DNA of 62,232 nucleotides from Cryomorphaceae bacterium (GCA_003566715.1 PXCF01000009.1:1-62232), one strand, 5' to 3'; shown: positions 26,739 through 36,230, counted from the first letter of the stretch. Numbers and translations: made by a program. The notes: generated by a model not told the origin, from the sequence alone.

Positions 26739-27077
26739 ATCAAAAAGCTATACGACATATCAGGTTTGCGTGAAGAAACCGACGACGCTTTTGTCAATGA
26801 AATGCTGGCGCTATTCGTCGAAACAACACCTGTGGCCCTTGAGGAGATTGAACTGTCTATGCAAAACAATCAACCAAAAGTGTTGGGTGATACCATGCAT
26901 AGAATAAAGTCTTCACTGCGGATTTTGAGAATTTCAAATTTGGTATCAATGGCGCAAGAATTAGAAGACCTTGGCAGAAAAGAAGGTGAAATAGACGTGG
27001 AAAAAACCAATCAATTTATCAAAATACTCAATGCCTGCCTGGATCAAATGCGGGAAGAGTTAGACGGGGATTTGTAG
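26739..27077 (+). CDS. Hpt (histidine phosphotransfer) domain protein with unclear start codon
   Basis: A small all-helical Hpt protein. The phospho-accepting histidine is in MHRIKSSLRIL. If read from ATC at 26739 it begins (M)KKLYDISGLREETDDAFVNEML, which is the normal N-terminus of Bacteroidota Hpt proteins, and AGGA stands just upstream (26732-26735). No ATG, GTG or TTG precedes that position before an in-frame stop at 26721. The first conventional start is a TTG at 26766, which would remove the first nine residues. Either a rare ATC start or an ATG-to-ATC change is likely. It follows the response regulator by 25 bases and presumably shares its operon and phosphorelay. Confidence 0.75.
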   Translation: MKKLYDISGLREETDDAFVNEMLALFVETTPVALEEIELSMQNNQPKVLGDTMHRIKSSLRILRISNLVSMAQELEDLGRKEGEIDVEKTNQFIKILNACLDQMREELDGDL

Positions 27078-27105
27078 TCGTTTGATTTATTGGGTGGGTC
27101 AAGAC

Positions 27106-27993
27106 CTACTCTGATCGGATTTCAATTTTTCCGTTCATACTTACGGGTACGGCGGTCTCTCCACCATCCGGATTTTGTGCGTAAATCGTCCCTTCAAAAT
27201 TCATATCGATTACCCCTGAACTTATCCACCCGGTTTCAGGTTCTACTTTAAAATATGACCGCATTTCTCCGTTTATGTCATACCTGTTTTTACCTTGATG
27301 TTCTTTATCGGGTTTTAGGGTGCTTTTTCCTTCGATGATATAACCGTTTTTATTGGCTGTTTTTAGTGTGTATGTGTGGTTGGCCATGCCTTTCACGTTG
27401 CTGTGATAAGGTGCGCTGTAGGACCAACTTTCGCCAACGGCTACCGGTTTTTTTGGCAATACAGCCACCGACATTTCCAAGTGACTGGTCAGCGCCTCGT
27501 AGCCGTAAACATCGTCCAGCATTCGACGCACCTCAGCTTGTTGACCGGGCGACATCTGAACTGCCGCAAAAGCGTTTTGCATGACGTTATCTATACCATC
27601 GATGTTTTTTACCCTACCGTTGGTTTGGAACGTCACTTGAAAAGGTGTCAAATTTAATCGACTAAAAATGACTGCGGCAAAATCACTGCTGTCAATTTTT
27701 TTCGAGTCAAATCCCATCCGACCAAACGGTGACTGTACCTTGAACCGTAAATCGCGAAACTGCGCCTGCATAACTACTTCGTTTTTGTCTACACTTTTTG
27801 GCTCAAGTTTTATATCAGTTATGTACTCTGTATTGATGTCAATATTTTGGCCGTCGATGGTTTGCTTCAATACTGCAATGGTTGAAGCTTTCTGCCAATA
27901 GCTTTTATCCATTTCCGGTTGTAATACAATCATGTGTTTATCGGACTGACATGCCACTATGGAAAATATAAATAAAAAAGCTAAGTATCGCAT
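27106..27993 (-). CDS. DUF6263 family lipoprotein
   Basis: 295 residues. The signal MRYLAFLFIFSIVAC has a lipidation cysteine at 15. The body has NVMQNAFAAVQMSPGQQAEVRRMLDDVYG and VAVLPKKPVAVGESW, a pattern seen in DUF6263-type periplasmic proteins of Bacteroidota with a beta-rich core. The function is unknown. It is monocistronic and convergent with the Hpt gene (28-base gap). A promoter is visible upstream. Confidence 0.75.
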   Translation of the reverse strand: MRYLAFLFIFSIVACQSDKHMIVLQPEMDKSYWQKASTIAVLKQTIDGQNIDINTEYITDIKLEPKSVDKNEVVMQAQFRDLRFKVQSPFGRMGFDSKKIDSSDFAAVIFSRLNLTPFQVTFQTNGRVKNIDGIDNVMQNAFAAVQMSPGQQAEVRRMLDDVYGYEALTSHLEMSVAVLPKKPVAVGESWSYSAPYHSNVKGMANHTYTLKTANKNGYIIEGKSTLKPDKEHQGKNRYDINGEMRSYFKVEPETGWISSGVIDMNFEGTIYAQNPDGGETAVPVSMNGKIEIRSE

Positions 27994-28015
27994 GTTGGTT
28001 TTTTTGAAGTTGATG

Positions 28016-28046
28016 CAAATGTAGTGTGTTTGCGAGGCAAAACAAA
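28016..28046 (-). promoter_or_regulatory. Promoter of the DUF6263 gene
   Basis: On the minus strand, TTTG at 28046-28043, a 19-base spacer and TACATTTG at 28023-28016, with the ATG 23 bases further on. Confidence 0.7.
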
Positions 28047-28147
28047 AATTTTACAGGGCTTTACATTCATCCGTTCATCATTCACCGGTATCAATATCAC
28101 TCTCCCCAAAGTGGTTGATTTATAAGGAAGGTGGTGTTTGGTCAGTT

Positions 28148-29071
28148 CTAGAAATAAATGCCGTGCCCCCTGAGCCCTCTTCCGGGTGAAAACTCTACTG
28201 CTGGGAATGGTATTTTTACCACATTGATGGCGTGGAATAAAGTGCGGAGGAATTTGTTTTTAACGGGTATCTTGGTCATGTCAATATCCAGGGATGCAAA
28301 GAATTGTGGTGCACGTTCGAGATAGGCGAATTCGGGTCTGCTGGCTTGGTTGTCGGCGTCGCCGGTGATCATCCCACGACCGCTATAACCGGCGGAGAGA
28401 CAAAGCCACTCGGGCCAGATGTCCCAGCCAAAGCTGCCCGGACTAACCGACAGCCAATAGGTCTGGCCGTTGTAGTCTTTCAGCCAAGAAGACCAGAGAG
28501 ATTCACCAAGCATCTCCGGACGGAGTTTGCGGTAAGGACTTTCGTGAAAAGAGAATTTGAGCATGATTCTCTGCTCCTGCCAAAGTGCTTCTTGACCAAT
28601 AGCCAAAGCGGAGCCACCGGTGTTTGCAATAAAGTCGCCGGTAGAAAACCCCCACTGCTCGCTGAAACCATCGAAAATTTCTACCGTGGCCAAAAACAAC
28701 CATCCAGGCAGTGCCCCGTACCATATGGCCTTTCTGTTTTTTACCCCTGCCCAGCGCATGGCTCTAATGCCGGTTACGGCCGTGTAATAGGCGGTGGTTG
28801 CGTGCCCAAGTTTATCCATGCCCAGCCAATCGCGGTTGTCGTTGTTGAACTGAAAAGAGGTTTGTGGATAATCGGCATACCAGAGTTGGTATAGCCCAGC
28901 CAATGTAGCAGTACCGCCAAGGGTAGAACCAATAACCAAGGTATTGAGCCGTTGTTTGTTCAGGGTGTCTGAAGGCGTTAGTATGCGCTCGGAAAAGGAT
29001 GCTTGTGCGTGACTAGCAAACTGTGCAAATAAAAGAAAAATCAGCGTCGTATGCCTTGTTTTTGTAACCAT
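28148..29071 (-). CDS. DUF2279 family outer-membrane/periplasmic protein
   Basis: 307 residues from the ATG at 29071, which gives a signal peptide ending in SHAQA. DUF2279 features are LYQLWYADYPQTSFQFNNDNRDWLGMDKLGHATTAYY and EIFDGFSEQWGFSTGDFIANTGGSALAI, the latter with hydrophobic segments. The function is unknown; DUF2279 proteins are probably exported. The gene overlaps the end of mltG by 31 bases and is the last gene of dapF-cytochrome-mltG-DUF2279. The reading frame remains open further upstream inside mltG, but that part lacks export features. Confidence 0.83.
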   Translation of the reverse strand: MVTKTRHTTLIFLLFAQFASHAQASFSERILTPSDTLNKQRLNTLVIGSTLGGTATLAGLYQLWYADYPQTSFQFNNDNRDWLGMDKLGHATTAYYTAVTGIRAMRWAGVKNRKAIWYGALPGWLFLATVEIFDGFSEQWGFSTGDFIANTGGSALAIGQEALWQEQRIMLKFSFHESPYRKLRPEMLGESLWSSWLKDYNGQTYWLSVSPGSFGWDIWPEWLCLSAGYSGRGMITGDADNQASRPEFAYLERAPQFFASLDIDMTKIPVKNKFLRTLFHAINVVKIPFPAVEFSPGRGLRGHGIYF

Positions 29072-30090
29072 TGCACGTAGCGTTGCTTGTTGATTTCGTG
29101 TTCGCGATTGTTGCGGGCAAAACTGTGATAACCGGGCACATCGGGGTTGGCACACATGTAATAGTAATTGTGCTGTTCGGCGTTGAGCACCGCTTCAATG
29201 GCAGTTACGCTCGGAAAACCTATCGGTCCGGGAGGTAAGCCGCTGTAAAGGTACGTATTGTATGGTGAATCAAATGTCAAGTCATCGTAAAGAACGCGCC
29301 TCGGACTAAAGGTCGGATCAGATTGCTGGATCGCAAATATCACGGTGGGATCGGATTGTAATTTCCAATTGTCTCTAAGTCGATTGAGATACAATCCCGC
29401 TACCTTGGCCATTTCATCACGCTTGATGGTTTCGCGCTCAACTATCGATGCCAGAATACTCACGCGGTGCGGACATAAATTGATGGCTTTGGCCTTTTCT
29501 CTTCGGTCGTCGCTCCAAAAGGAGTGGTACTCAACAATCATGCGTTCCACCCATCTATCGGCGGAGGTGTTCCAGTAAAACTCGTAGGTGTTGGGGATAA
29601 ACACAGCGCGGTTGTTCTGTTTGTTGATTTTATCTGGCCAACTGCGATTGGCGTTGTTAATTTCTCGAAGAATAGAAACGCTGTCGGCTTCGATATGACG
29701 GGCAATTTTTCCGGCCAGCTCTTCTTTGTTATTGACGTGATTAAAGGTGACGCGAACTGGCGTTTGGTTTCCACTGCGCAAGAGGTTGATCACTTCGTTC
29801 ATGGTGTAGTTGGCAGGAATGACATATCTGCCTGGTTTGATGTTGTTGTGCAGGTTTTTTTGTTGCGCAAACAAACCAAAAACGGCCGTATCAGCTCTGG
29901 TTTCCCACTGAGCAATTTGATGCATAAGATCTTGATAGGCGCTCCCGGTGGGAATCAACACTTCCTTGCTTTGCTTTTCTGTTAAGAAGGGCTTTTTCCA
30001 AACTTGAAAGTAGAACCAACCCAACATGGCACCAAGTAATAGGGCACCTACCACTATAAATCCTATCAGTATGCGAAAAATATTTTTCAT
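29041..30090 (-). CDS. mltG: Endolytic murein transglycosylase MltG
   Basis: 349 residues. One N-terminal membrane helix (IGFIVVGALLLGAMLGWFYF), a LysM-like YceG subdomain and the catalytic region with E218 in ASIVERET, the same number as in E. coli. Later blocks are LQSDPTVIFAI, SPYNTYLYSGLPPGPIGFPS and FARNNREHE. It cleaves nascent glycan strands and sets their length. The ATG at 30090 is chosen; a TTG at 30111 overlapping the cytochrome stop is possible but adds only a charged extension. It sits in an operon with dapF (peptidoglycan precursor), the cytochrome and DUF2279. Confidence 0.92.
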   Translation of the reverse strand: MKNIFRILIGFIVVGALLLGAMLGWFYFQVWKKPFLTEKQSKEVLIPTGSAYQDLMHQIAQWETRADTAVFGLFAQQKNLHNNIKPGRYVIPANYTMNEVINLLRSGNQTPVRVTFNHVNNKEELAGKIARHIEADSVSILREINNANRSWPDKINKQNNRAVFIPNTYEFYWNTSADRWVERMIVEYHSFWSDDRREKAKAINLCPHRVSILASIVERETIKRDEMAKVAGLYLNRLRDNWKLQSDPTVIFAIQQSDPTFSPRRVLYDDLTFDSPYNTYLYSGLPPGPIGFPSVTAIEAVLNAEQHNYYYMCANPDVPGYHSFARNNREHEINKQRYVQWLQKQGIRR

Positions 30091-30107
30091 GGTTTTTATT
30101 CTTTCAA

Positions 30108-32114
30108 TCAATTGCTGTTTTTGGCCTTGGCTTCTTTGACCAAAGATAAAAGATACGACATTTGCTCTTTTAATTCCGGATTGTCGGGGTCGTTTTTATG
30201 GGCTCTTTTGAGAATGTCAATTGCGTCTTTATAATTCTTGTCTTGATAATGCAACCCGGCAATTTTCACGTAGGCGGGCATGTAATCTGGGTCAGCATCT
30301 ATGGCTTTGCTATATGCACTAATGGCACTCTGCGATTGCCCTTGCAATTGATAGAGGTAACCCAAGTTGTTCCATACCACCGGATCTAATGGTTGTAGCT
30401 CTATCAGTCTTTGGTAAAGCAGCCCGGCACTTTCAAATCGTTTGAGCTTGATGTCGATGATGGCGGCTTTTTGCAAAAAATCGGGGTGATGAGGTGCCAA
30501 TTCAATCGCTTTCCCTATAAAAATATGTGCGGGATTCATTTGTTGAAGTTGGTTATATGCCTCAGCGATTCGGTAGGCCGTCCAAGCATCTCGGTTGCTG
30601 AAGTCTTGTTGGTTTAAATCATTCACGGCATTGTAAAAATGCGATTGGTGGTACTCCGCAACGGCGCGGTGGTTATTGAGTAAATGGTGGTACTGTATCC
30701 ATTCGTGCTTGAAGGTGTCTTTTCCGGCTGTTCGAAGCAATACAAATGCCGAGTCGAGTAAAAACGACCAATTGTCGAAGCGCTCAAACTGCTGCAGATA
30801 AGCGTTGATTCGGCTGCGCAAATCTGGATTGGGGTTATTGATGGCCACCAATCCGGCAAAGATCTTGTTTGATTTGTTCCTGGAAATGGTATCGCTGTAG
30901 TCTTTTCGAACGTAATGGTCGTGAACAAACACGTGTGGGATGTCGCTCGAGCCCGAGCTCGGCATGTGGCATTCAACGCAATTGTTGTCAACGGCCTTTC
31001 GTTTTCCTGCGTCTTCTGTACACACATCTCCACTTGAGCTATGACAGTCTTTACAGGTGTTATTAAATACCTCACTGCCGGTTATCTTCACGCTTTTGTG
31101 GGGATTGTGACAGGAGGTACAGACGTATTCTTCGGGAGCACTTTGGAAGCATTTACTCATTTTAAAGCGGTCGACGTGAGAGGCCATGATGAATGAGGAG
31201 GAGTCACCTTCATATCTCGGTGTATAAACATCCATAACCTCTTTGAGGTGCATACCGGGAATAAAGTCGAAAAAGGACTTACCTTCTTTGAGAACGGCAT
31301 TGCCTTGCAGGTGACAGCGGGAGCAGAGTTCAAAGCGCAGTTGCGCTGTTAGTCTGGCCGGGTTGACAATGCTGTAGTCGGCATGCAGTGCGGTATCGGT
31401 GATGTCGCCACGACTAATTTTGGCCACGTGGGCACTTCCGGGGCCGTGACAACGTTCGCAGTCGATGCCTTGAGGTACACTTTTAAATTTATTTTCTGAA
31501 CCAAGCACAAATTCAGTAGGCATGGCGTTGTGACAGCTCATGCACTCCAATCCGATAATGCGTGAAAAACGGCTATTGGCCCCGTCTTCATAACCGGGAG
31601 GTAGGTCGGCTTGATCACTTTGTACGTACCAAGTAATGGGGGCTTGGTAGTAGTGGTTGTTGATGGAGAAAATGTGGGAGTTGGTGTGCTGTCCGGAACC
31701 TATGATGTCATCAACTCTTTGTTCTAGTTTATGTACGGTGTCTTTGTTGTTGTTCAGACGGTACTCAATAACATATAATGCTTTTTCCTTCCATCGGGCA
31801 ATATAGTAGAAGTTGTTGATGTCGTCGTAAACGGGAGGGTGGTTGTGAAAATCAGCTTTACTCTTAGCGGGATGAGCGTGATCGTAAGATTGGCCCATGC
31901 CAGTTTGAATATAGGTTTCGTATATGTCGGCGTGACAGCCTTTACATGTTTCAATGCCCACATAGTGCAAGCTGTCCCCATGCGCCCAAAATGGCAGCTT
32001 GTCATCAGCTTCAGCAAGTTTGCTTTTGGGGTTCTGACAAACGGTCGCCAGCAAGACAATACACAATAAAAGTCCTGAAAAAACACCCCATTTTCGTATG
32101 CTACCCTTCATCAT
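30108..32114 (-). CDS. Heptaheme c-type cytochrome with C-terminal TPR repeats
   Basis: 668 residues. A lipoprotein-like signal ends LATVC (about 26). Seven CxxCH haem sites lie at 57-61, 191-195, 219-223, 264-268, 332-336, 354-358 and 379-383, in the arrangement of cytochrome c554-type multihaem proteins. After about residue 500 come helical repeats with TPR motifs (VWNNLGYLYQLQGQSQSAISAYSKAIDADPDY and neighbours). It should be a periplasmic or outer-membrane electron carrier needing the Ccm/Ccs haem-attachment machinery. Its substrate is unknown. The start overlaps dapF by 14 bases and mltG follows, so a cell-wall connection is possible. Confidence 0.9.
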   Translation of the reverse strand: MMKGSIRKWGVFSGLLLCIVLLATVCQNPKSKLAEADDKLPFWAHGDSLHYVGIETCKGCHADIYETYIQTGMGQSYDHAHPAKSKADFHNHPPVYDDINNFYYIARWKEKALYVIEYRLNNNKDTVHKLEQRVDDIIGSGQHTNSHIFSINNHYYQAPITWYVQSDQADLPPGYEDGANSRFSRIIGLECMSCHNAMPTEFVLGSENKFKSVPQGIDCERCHGPGSAHVAKISRGDITDTALHADYSIVNPARLTAQLRFELCSRCHLQGNAVLKEGKSFFDFIPGMHLKEVMDVYTPRYEGDSSSFIMASHVDRFKMSKCFQSAPEEYVCTSCHNPHKSVKITGSEVFNNTCKDCHSSSGDVCTEDAGKRKAVDNNCVECHMPSSGSSDIPHVFVHDHYVRKDYSDTISRNKSNKIFAGLVAINNPNPDLRSRINAYLQQFERFDNWSFLLDSAFVLLRTAGKDTFKHEWIQYHHLLNNHRAVAEYHQSHFYNAVNDLNQQDFSNRDAWTAYRIAEAYNQLQQMNPAHIFIGKAIELAPHHPDFLQKAAIIDIKLKRFESAGLLYQRLIELQPLDPVVWNNLGYLYQLQGQSQSAISAYSKAIDADPDYMPAYVKIAGLHYQDKNYKDAIDILKRAHKNDPDNPELKEQMSYLLSLVKEAKAKNSN

Positions 32115-32895
32115 AATAATCTACACTGCCATTAAAAACTTTAGTGGCAGGTCCTTTAAGCCAAATGTTTATATATTTGGTATTCTTTCGTTCAAGAGAA
32201 ACGCTGAGTGTCCCGCCCAAGGTATGAATGGTGTATTCAGCTTCGTTTTTATTGTCTAAAAATGCCGCCGTAATGGCGCAAGCGGTCACCCCAGTGCCAC
32301 AACTGTAGGTTTCGTCTTCAACGCCTCGCTCGAAGGTGCGCACGTTTAGAACGCCGTCATCCATACGTTGCATAAAGTTCACATTGATGCCTTGCTCAAC
32401 ATAGGCCGGTTCATTACGGAATTTCCTGCCCTTTTCACTGACGTTAATTTCCGCAACATTACGCTCCTTCACGACCAGATGTGGTGAGCCGGTGTCTAAT
32501 TCATAACCGGGAGATACAACTTTAGGAATATCTGCTTTGTTCATTTGCAGCCTCACTTCACTGTCGCCGGTAATTTCAGCACGGTGTATGCCATCTGGCG
32601 CTTTGAAGCTGGTCATGTTACCAATTATGCCCAATTGAAATGCAAAATGAACTATGCAACGGCCACCATTTCCACACATCGAGCTCAAGCCTCCGTCGCT
32701 GTTGAAATAGACCATTTCAAAATCAGCTTCGCTGTGATTTTCTAATAACATAAGTCCATCGGCACCAATGCCAAAACGTCTATGACACATTTTCTTAATC
32801 CACTCGCTATTAGTATGTCTAACGCGTTTGTCTCTGTTATCAATGATGATGAAATCATTGCCAGTGCCGTGGTATTTCACGAACTGTAAGGTCAT
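32101..32895 (-). CDS. dapF: Diaminopimelate epimerase
   Basis: 264 residues. It interconverts LL- and meso-diaminopimelate for lysine and peptidoglycan synthesis. The two catalytic cysteines are in SMCGNGGRC and ETYSCGTGVTAC, with the N-terminal FVKYHGTGNDFIIID block. It is the first gene of a four-gene run with mltG and overlaps the cytochrome by 14 bases. This fits a peptidoglycan-linked operon. Confidence 0.96.
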   Translation of the reverse strand: MTLQFVKYHGTGNDFIIIDNRDKRVRHTNSEWIKKMCHRRFGIGADGLMLLENHSEADFEMVYFNSDGGLSSMCGNGGRCIVHFAFQLGIIGNMTSFKAPDGIHRAEITGDSEVRLQMNKADIPKVVSPGYELDTGSPHLVVKERNVAEINVSEKGRKFRNEPAYVEQGINVNFMQRMDDGVLNVRTFERGVEDETYSCGTGVTACAITAAFLDNKNEAEYTIHTLGGTLSVSLERKNTKYINIWLKGPATKVFNGSVDYYDEG

Positions 32896-33053
32896 GATAA
32901 AGTGATTTTAATCGTTCATTTTTACGTTGTAAAATTACTCGGTAAAGCGGTTAAACCTCTGTTAAAAGCTACAATCACCGTATGCACATTGTTAAAATGG
33001 AATAATTTTCGAATAAATTTGGCAATGTGTCTAATACGGCCATTTGACCGTGT

Positions 33054-33061
33054 TATTTTTG
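33054..33061 (+). promoter_or_regulatory. -7 element upstream of the Deg protease gene
   Basis: TATTTTTG 28 bases before the ATG. No well-spaced TTTG partner was found, so the assignment is tentative. Confidence 0.4.
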
Positions 33062-33089
33062 ACATTAATCAAATAAATATTTAATAGTT

Positions 33090-34544
33090 ATGACTAAACG
33101 TATTTTATTTTCTGTAGTCACTGCAGTTATTACCGGTGCGGTTACCTTGGTAGGATATAAGTTGTTTTTCGAAAAGCCGGAAGTGACCATTATTAAGGAA
33201 GAACCATCAAGTTGGGTTAGGTTGGCATCAGGAACTGCTGTGGCCGAAGGTGTTAATTTTGTTGACGCTGCAGAGTTTGCCTTGCCTACTGTGGTGCACG
33301 TAAAAACAGCCACGCCAACCCGCAGACGCCCTATGAATCCCATTGAGGAGTTCTTTTTTGGTCCGCAGCCACAGCGGCCACAAATTCAGAGAGGAACAGG
33401 GTCCGGAGTCATCGTTAGTCCGGATGGATACATCGTCACCAACAACCATGTGATTGCCAATGCAGCAGAAATCGAAGTGGTGCTCAATGACGGTAAAGAG
33501 CTTCCGGCCCGAGTTGTGGGCACCGATCCTTCCACCGATTTGGCGCTTATTAAAGTTGACTATTCTGATTTAACCCCGGCTATTTTTGCCAATTCCGATG
33601 AAGTACGGGTAGGTGAGTGGGTGTTGGCTCTGGGGAACCCATTCAACTTAACCAATACGGTAACCCATGGCATCATCAGTGCCAAGGGACGTTCCATTAA
33701 TATTATCAATCGTCATTTACAAGGAGCCAATACCGCCATCGAAGCCTTTATTCAAACCGATGCGGCGGTAAATCCCGGAAACTCTGGCGGTGCTTTGGTT
33801 AATACTCGTGGCGAACTCATTGGTATCAACACAGCCATTTCTTCTCGCTCTGGAAGTTTTGAGGGGTATTCCTTCGCCATCCCCAGTAATATTGTAAAGA
33901 AGGTAATGGAAGATATCGTAGAGTTTGGTGTTGTACAGCGTGCATTTATCGGTGTACAGATTGCAGAGTTGTCGCAAACAAAAGCCCGTGATCTCAAACT
34001 AGACAATCGCAATGGCGTTTTGGTAACCGGTTTATCTAAAGGCGGGGCGGCCGAAGAAGCTGGTTTAAAAGAAGACGATGTTATTGTTTCGGTAGATGGT
34101 TACGAAGTGAAAACACCATCACAGCTCCAAGAGCGTATCGGCCGTAAAAGACCAGGTGATTCCGTTACTGTAGAAGTGATTCGTAAAGGAAAAAGCAAGA
34201 AGTTTGATATGATCCTTCGCAATGAAGAAGGAACAACCGACGTGCTAGAAAAAGATGTGATTGCCTCTGAACTTGGCTTGGGAGCAGACTTTGAAGAGAT
34301 AGAGAAGGAAGACAAGGAGCGTCTCAACGTGAAAGGAGGATTGAAAATAACCGAACTTCGCAGTGGCAAACTTATGCGCGAAGGTATCCCTGAAGGCTTC
34401 ATCATTACGCACGTGGAGCGCAAACCTGTAAGTACCGTTGATGAATTAAAGGCCATTCTTACAGACCTAAAGAAGGGACAAGGTGTCATGATTGAAGGAC
34501 GTTATCAAGACGGGCGAAGAGGATTCTTTGCCTTTGAATGGTAA
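33090..34544 (+). CDS. Deg/HtrA family serine protease
   Basis: 484 residues. An N-terminal membrane or signal segment (VVTAVITGAVTLVGYKLFF) is followed by a trypsin-like domain with triad H120 (NNHVIANA), D150 (STDLALIKVD) and S232 (NPGNSGGAL). The first PDZ domain covers about 270-370 (GVLVTGLSKGGAAEEAGLKEDDVIVSVDG) and a second covers about 400-484. This is the DegP/DegQ layout: periplasmic quality-control protease and chaperone. It is monocistronic, with a strong terminator. Confidence 0.95.
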   Translation: MTKRILFSVVTAVITGAVTLVGYKLFFEKPEVTIIKEEPSSWVRLASGTAVAEGVNFVDAAEFALPTVVHVKTATPTRRRPMNPIEEFFFGPQPQRPQIQRGTGSGVIVSPDGYIVTNNHVIANAAEIEVVLNDGKELPARVVGTDPSTDLALIKVDYSDLTPAIFANSDEVRVGEWVLALGNPFNLTNTVTHGIISAKGRSINIINRHLQGANTAIEAFIQTDAAVNPGNSGGALVNTRGELIGINTAISSRSGSFEGYSFAIPSNIVKKVMEDIVEFGVVQRAFIGVQIAELSQTKARDLKLDNRNGVLVTGLSKGGAAEEAGLKEDDVIVSVDGYEVKTPSQLQERIGRKRPGDSVTVEVIRKGKSKKFDMILRNEEGTTDVLEKDVIASELGLGADFEEIEKEDKERLNVKGGLKITELRSGKLMREGIPEGFIITHVERKPVSTVDELKAILTDLKKGQGVMIEGRYQDGRRGFFAFEW

Positions 34545-34567
34545 TGCCAATATTTGATTGATCTAAA

Positions 34568-34596
34568 ACGCGGGAAGAACCCGCGTTTTTTATTTT
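34568..34596 (+). terminator. Terminator after the Deg protease gene
   Basis: ACGCGGG at 34568-34574 pairs perfectly with CCCGCGT at 34580-34586 around AAGAA, followed by T6 and a T/A-rich tail. Confidence 0.9.
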
Positions 34597-34601
34597 AACA
34601 T

Positions 34602-34609
34602 TAGCTTTG
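34602..34609 (+). promoter_or_regulatory. -7 element of the first LamG/T9SS gene
   Basis: TAGCTTTG at 34602-34609, 25 bases before the ATG. The upstream position is taken by the previous terminator and holds no clear TTTG. Confidence 0.45.
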
Positions 34610-34634
34610 TAGAGAAATTACAATTTTACATGTC

Positions 34635-36119
34635 ATGAAAAAAAAATACATACTTCTTCTTTTAAGTGGGCTTTTCTTTACCATAAATCTAATTGGACAA
34701 AGCTACCCCCTTCCAGAGTTGATATATTACAAGTTTGATGAAGATCCGCTTATTGTCAACGATGCCTCTAATCCCGTTGGCGTAAATCCAACTTTAATCA
34801 TTGGCAACGGCTTAACTTTAGGAGGGACCGGTATGTTTGGAACCGCTCTTCAGGGAACGGGAACGCCTAGTTCAACCAATAGAATAAGTACGGGGTGGGC
34901 GACTTCTCTTACTTCTTCATTTACCATAGGATTCTGGTCTAATATCACTACACCGAGCTCTACGCTGTGGTATATTTTTGGTGATAATACGGCATCCAGC
35001 TTTCGTTGTTTAACCAATGGTTCTGCAGGAGCTAATAACTGGATGTTGAGTTGCTTTAGCTGTGGCATGCCTGATGTAATTGCATTTAATGGAGCGGATT
35101 CTGGGGCTAATTACACACACTTTGTTTATGATGCGACAGCGTCTATGATGCGTGCATATGTCAATGGTGTAAAAGTTGATTCAGCGAATGTTATTGGTAA
35201 TGTGACATTATCAGGAAATAATTTTACCGTTGGCGCATATGGTTCAAGTACAGGTTTGTCCGGCTCTATGGATGAATTTAGACTATACAGTCGCGCGTTA
35301 ACCGATGCGGAAATTTTAGCAACGTACAACATTGAGTTAGGTGCCTGCTCAATGCCTACGAACGTTACCCTCGATTCTGCAGGTTGTGACGAACTAACCA
35401 TTTCTTGGGATTCCGATACAGGTGTTGTTGCAAGCTATTTAGAATACGGTCCTCCGGGTTTTATGCCAGGAACTGGAACATCGGTTTTAGCCTCAACAAA
35501 CCCTTTTACACTTTCAGGTTTATCACCAAACACCTTTTATGATATTTATGTGAGTGACAGTTGTTCACGTGGTCTAAGTGCGCCAAGCGATAGTTTGCCT
35601 GCATCTACCATACCACTTCCTTTGGGTTCTTTTACTTCGGTAGTTGTAGCGGTTACATTTAATGATGTTACTTATGAATTTGATGCATCGGCTTCAACAA
35701 ACACCAATTTTTATAATTGGGATTTTGGCGATGGTAACACAGGTACAGGAATGGTAACCAATCATACGTACACAGTAGATTCAAATTATACGGTAACGTT
35801 GGAAACGGAAGGTGAATGTGGTATAACTACCTTTACACAACCTATTATCGTTCGTGGTATTTCCGTAGATACTTGGGATGCACAAGGGTTTAAAACCCAA
35901 CCTAATCCTGTAAAAGATATTCTTTTTATTAATGCAAGTCGCTATAAAGGCAAGTCATACCACGTAAAGATTCTCGATATGTCCGGACGCAAGATGTATC
36001 ACGCTCGTGACGTTCAGGGCAATTCTGAAATAAACATGCTGAACCTGCCTGCAGGTACGTATATCTTGAACGTTGACGGTGAAAGTGGCGTTTTTCGACA
36101 AAAGCTTATCAAGCAATAA
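34635..36119 (+). CDS. Secreted LamG/FnIII/PKD protein with T9SS type A sorting domain, copy 1
   Basis: 494 residues. A signal peptide (LLLSGLFFTINLIGQ) is followed by a LamG/concanavalin-like lectin fold at about 25-235 (MDEFRLYSRALTDAEILATYN at its end). A fibronectin III-like domain covers 240-325 (LSPNTFYDIYVSDSC) and a PKD domain 330-405 (YNWDFGDGNTGTG). The C-terminal type A sorting domain contains NPVKDILFINASRYKGKSY and NLPAGTYILNVDGESGV. The sorting domain sends it through the type IX system to the surface or medium. LamG suggests carbohydrate or protein binding; there is no catalytic domain. It is the tandem paralogue of the next gene. Confidence 0.9.
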   Translation: MKKKYILLLLSGLFFTINLIGQSYPLPELIYYKFDEDPLIVNDASNPVGVNPTLIIGNGLTLGGTGMFGTALQGTGTPSSTNRISTGWATSLTSSFTIGFWSNITTPSSTLWYIFGDNTASSFRCLTNGSAGANNWMLSCFSCGMPDVIAFNGADSGANYTHFVYDATASMMRAYVNGVKVDSANVIGNVTLSGNNFTVGAYGSSTGLSGSMDEFRLYSRALTDAEILATYNIELGACSMPTNVTLDSAGCDELTISWDSDTGVVASYLEYGPPGFMPGTGTSVLASTNPFTLSGLSPNTFYDIYVSDSCSRGLSAPSDSLPASTIPLPLGSFTSVVVAVTFNDVTYEFDASASTNTNFYNWDFGDGNTGTGMVTNHTYTVDSNYTVTLETEGECGITTFTQPIIVRGISVDTWDAQGFKTQPNPVKDILFINASRYKGKSYHVKILDMSGRKMYHARDVQGNSEINMLNLPAGTYILNVDGESGVFRQKLIKQ

Positions 36120-36230
36120 TCAAAAATCCATTTAATAAGACGTTTCAATTTACCTCACTTGACGCTTTTTTTTCAAACGTGTAAAAAGTATTTTAACAAC
36201 CAAAAAATGAATGTATTTGGTTTTTATTTG

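Noticed and set aside
28304-28894. 196-codon plus-strand frame
   Set aside because: Shadow of the DUF2279 gene on the other strand.
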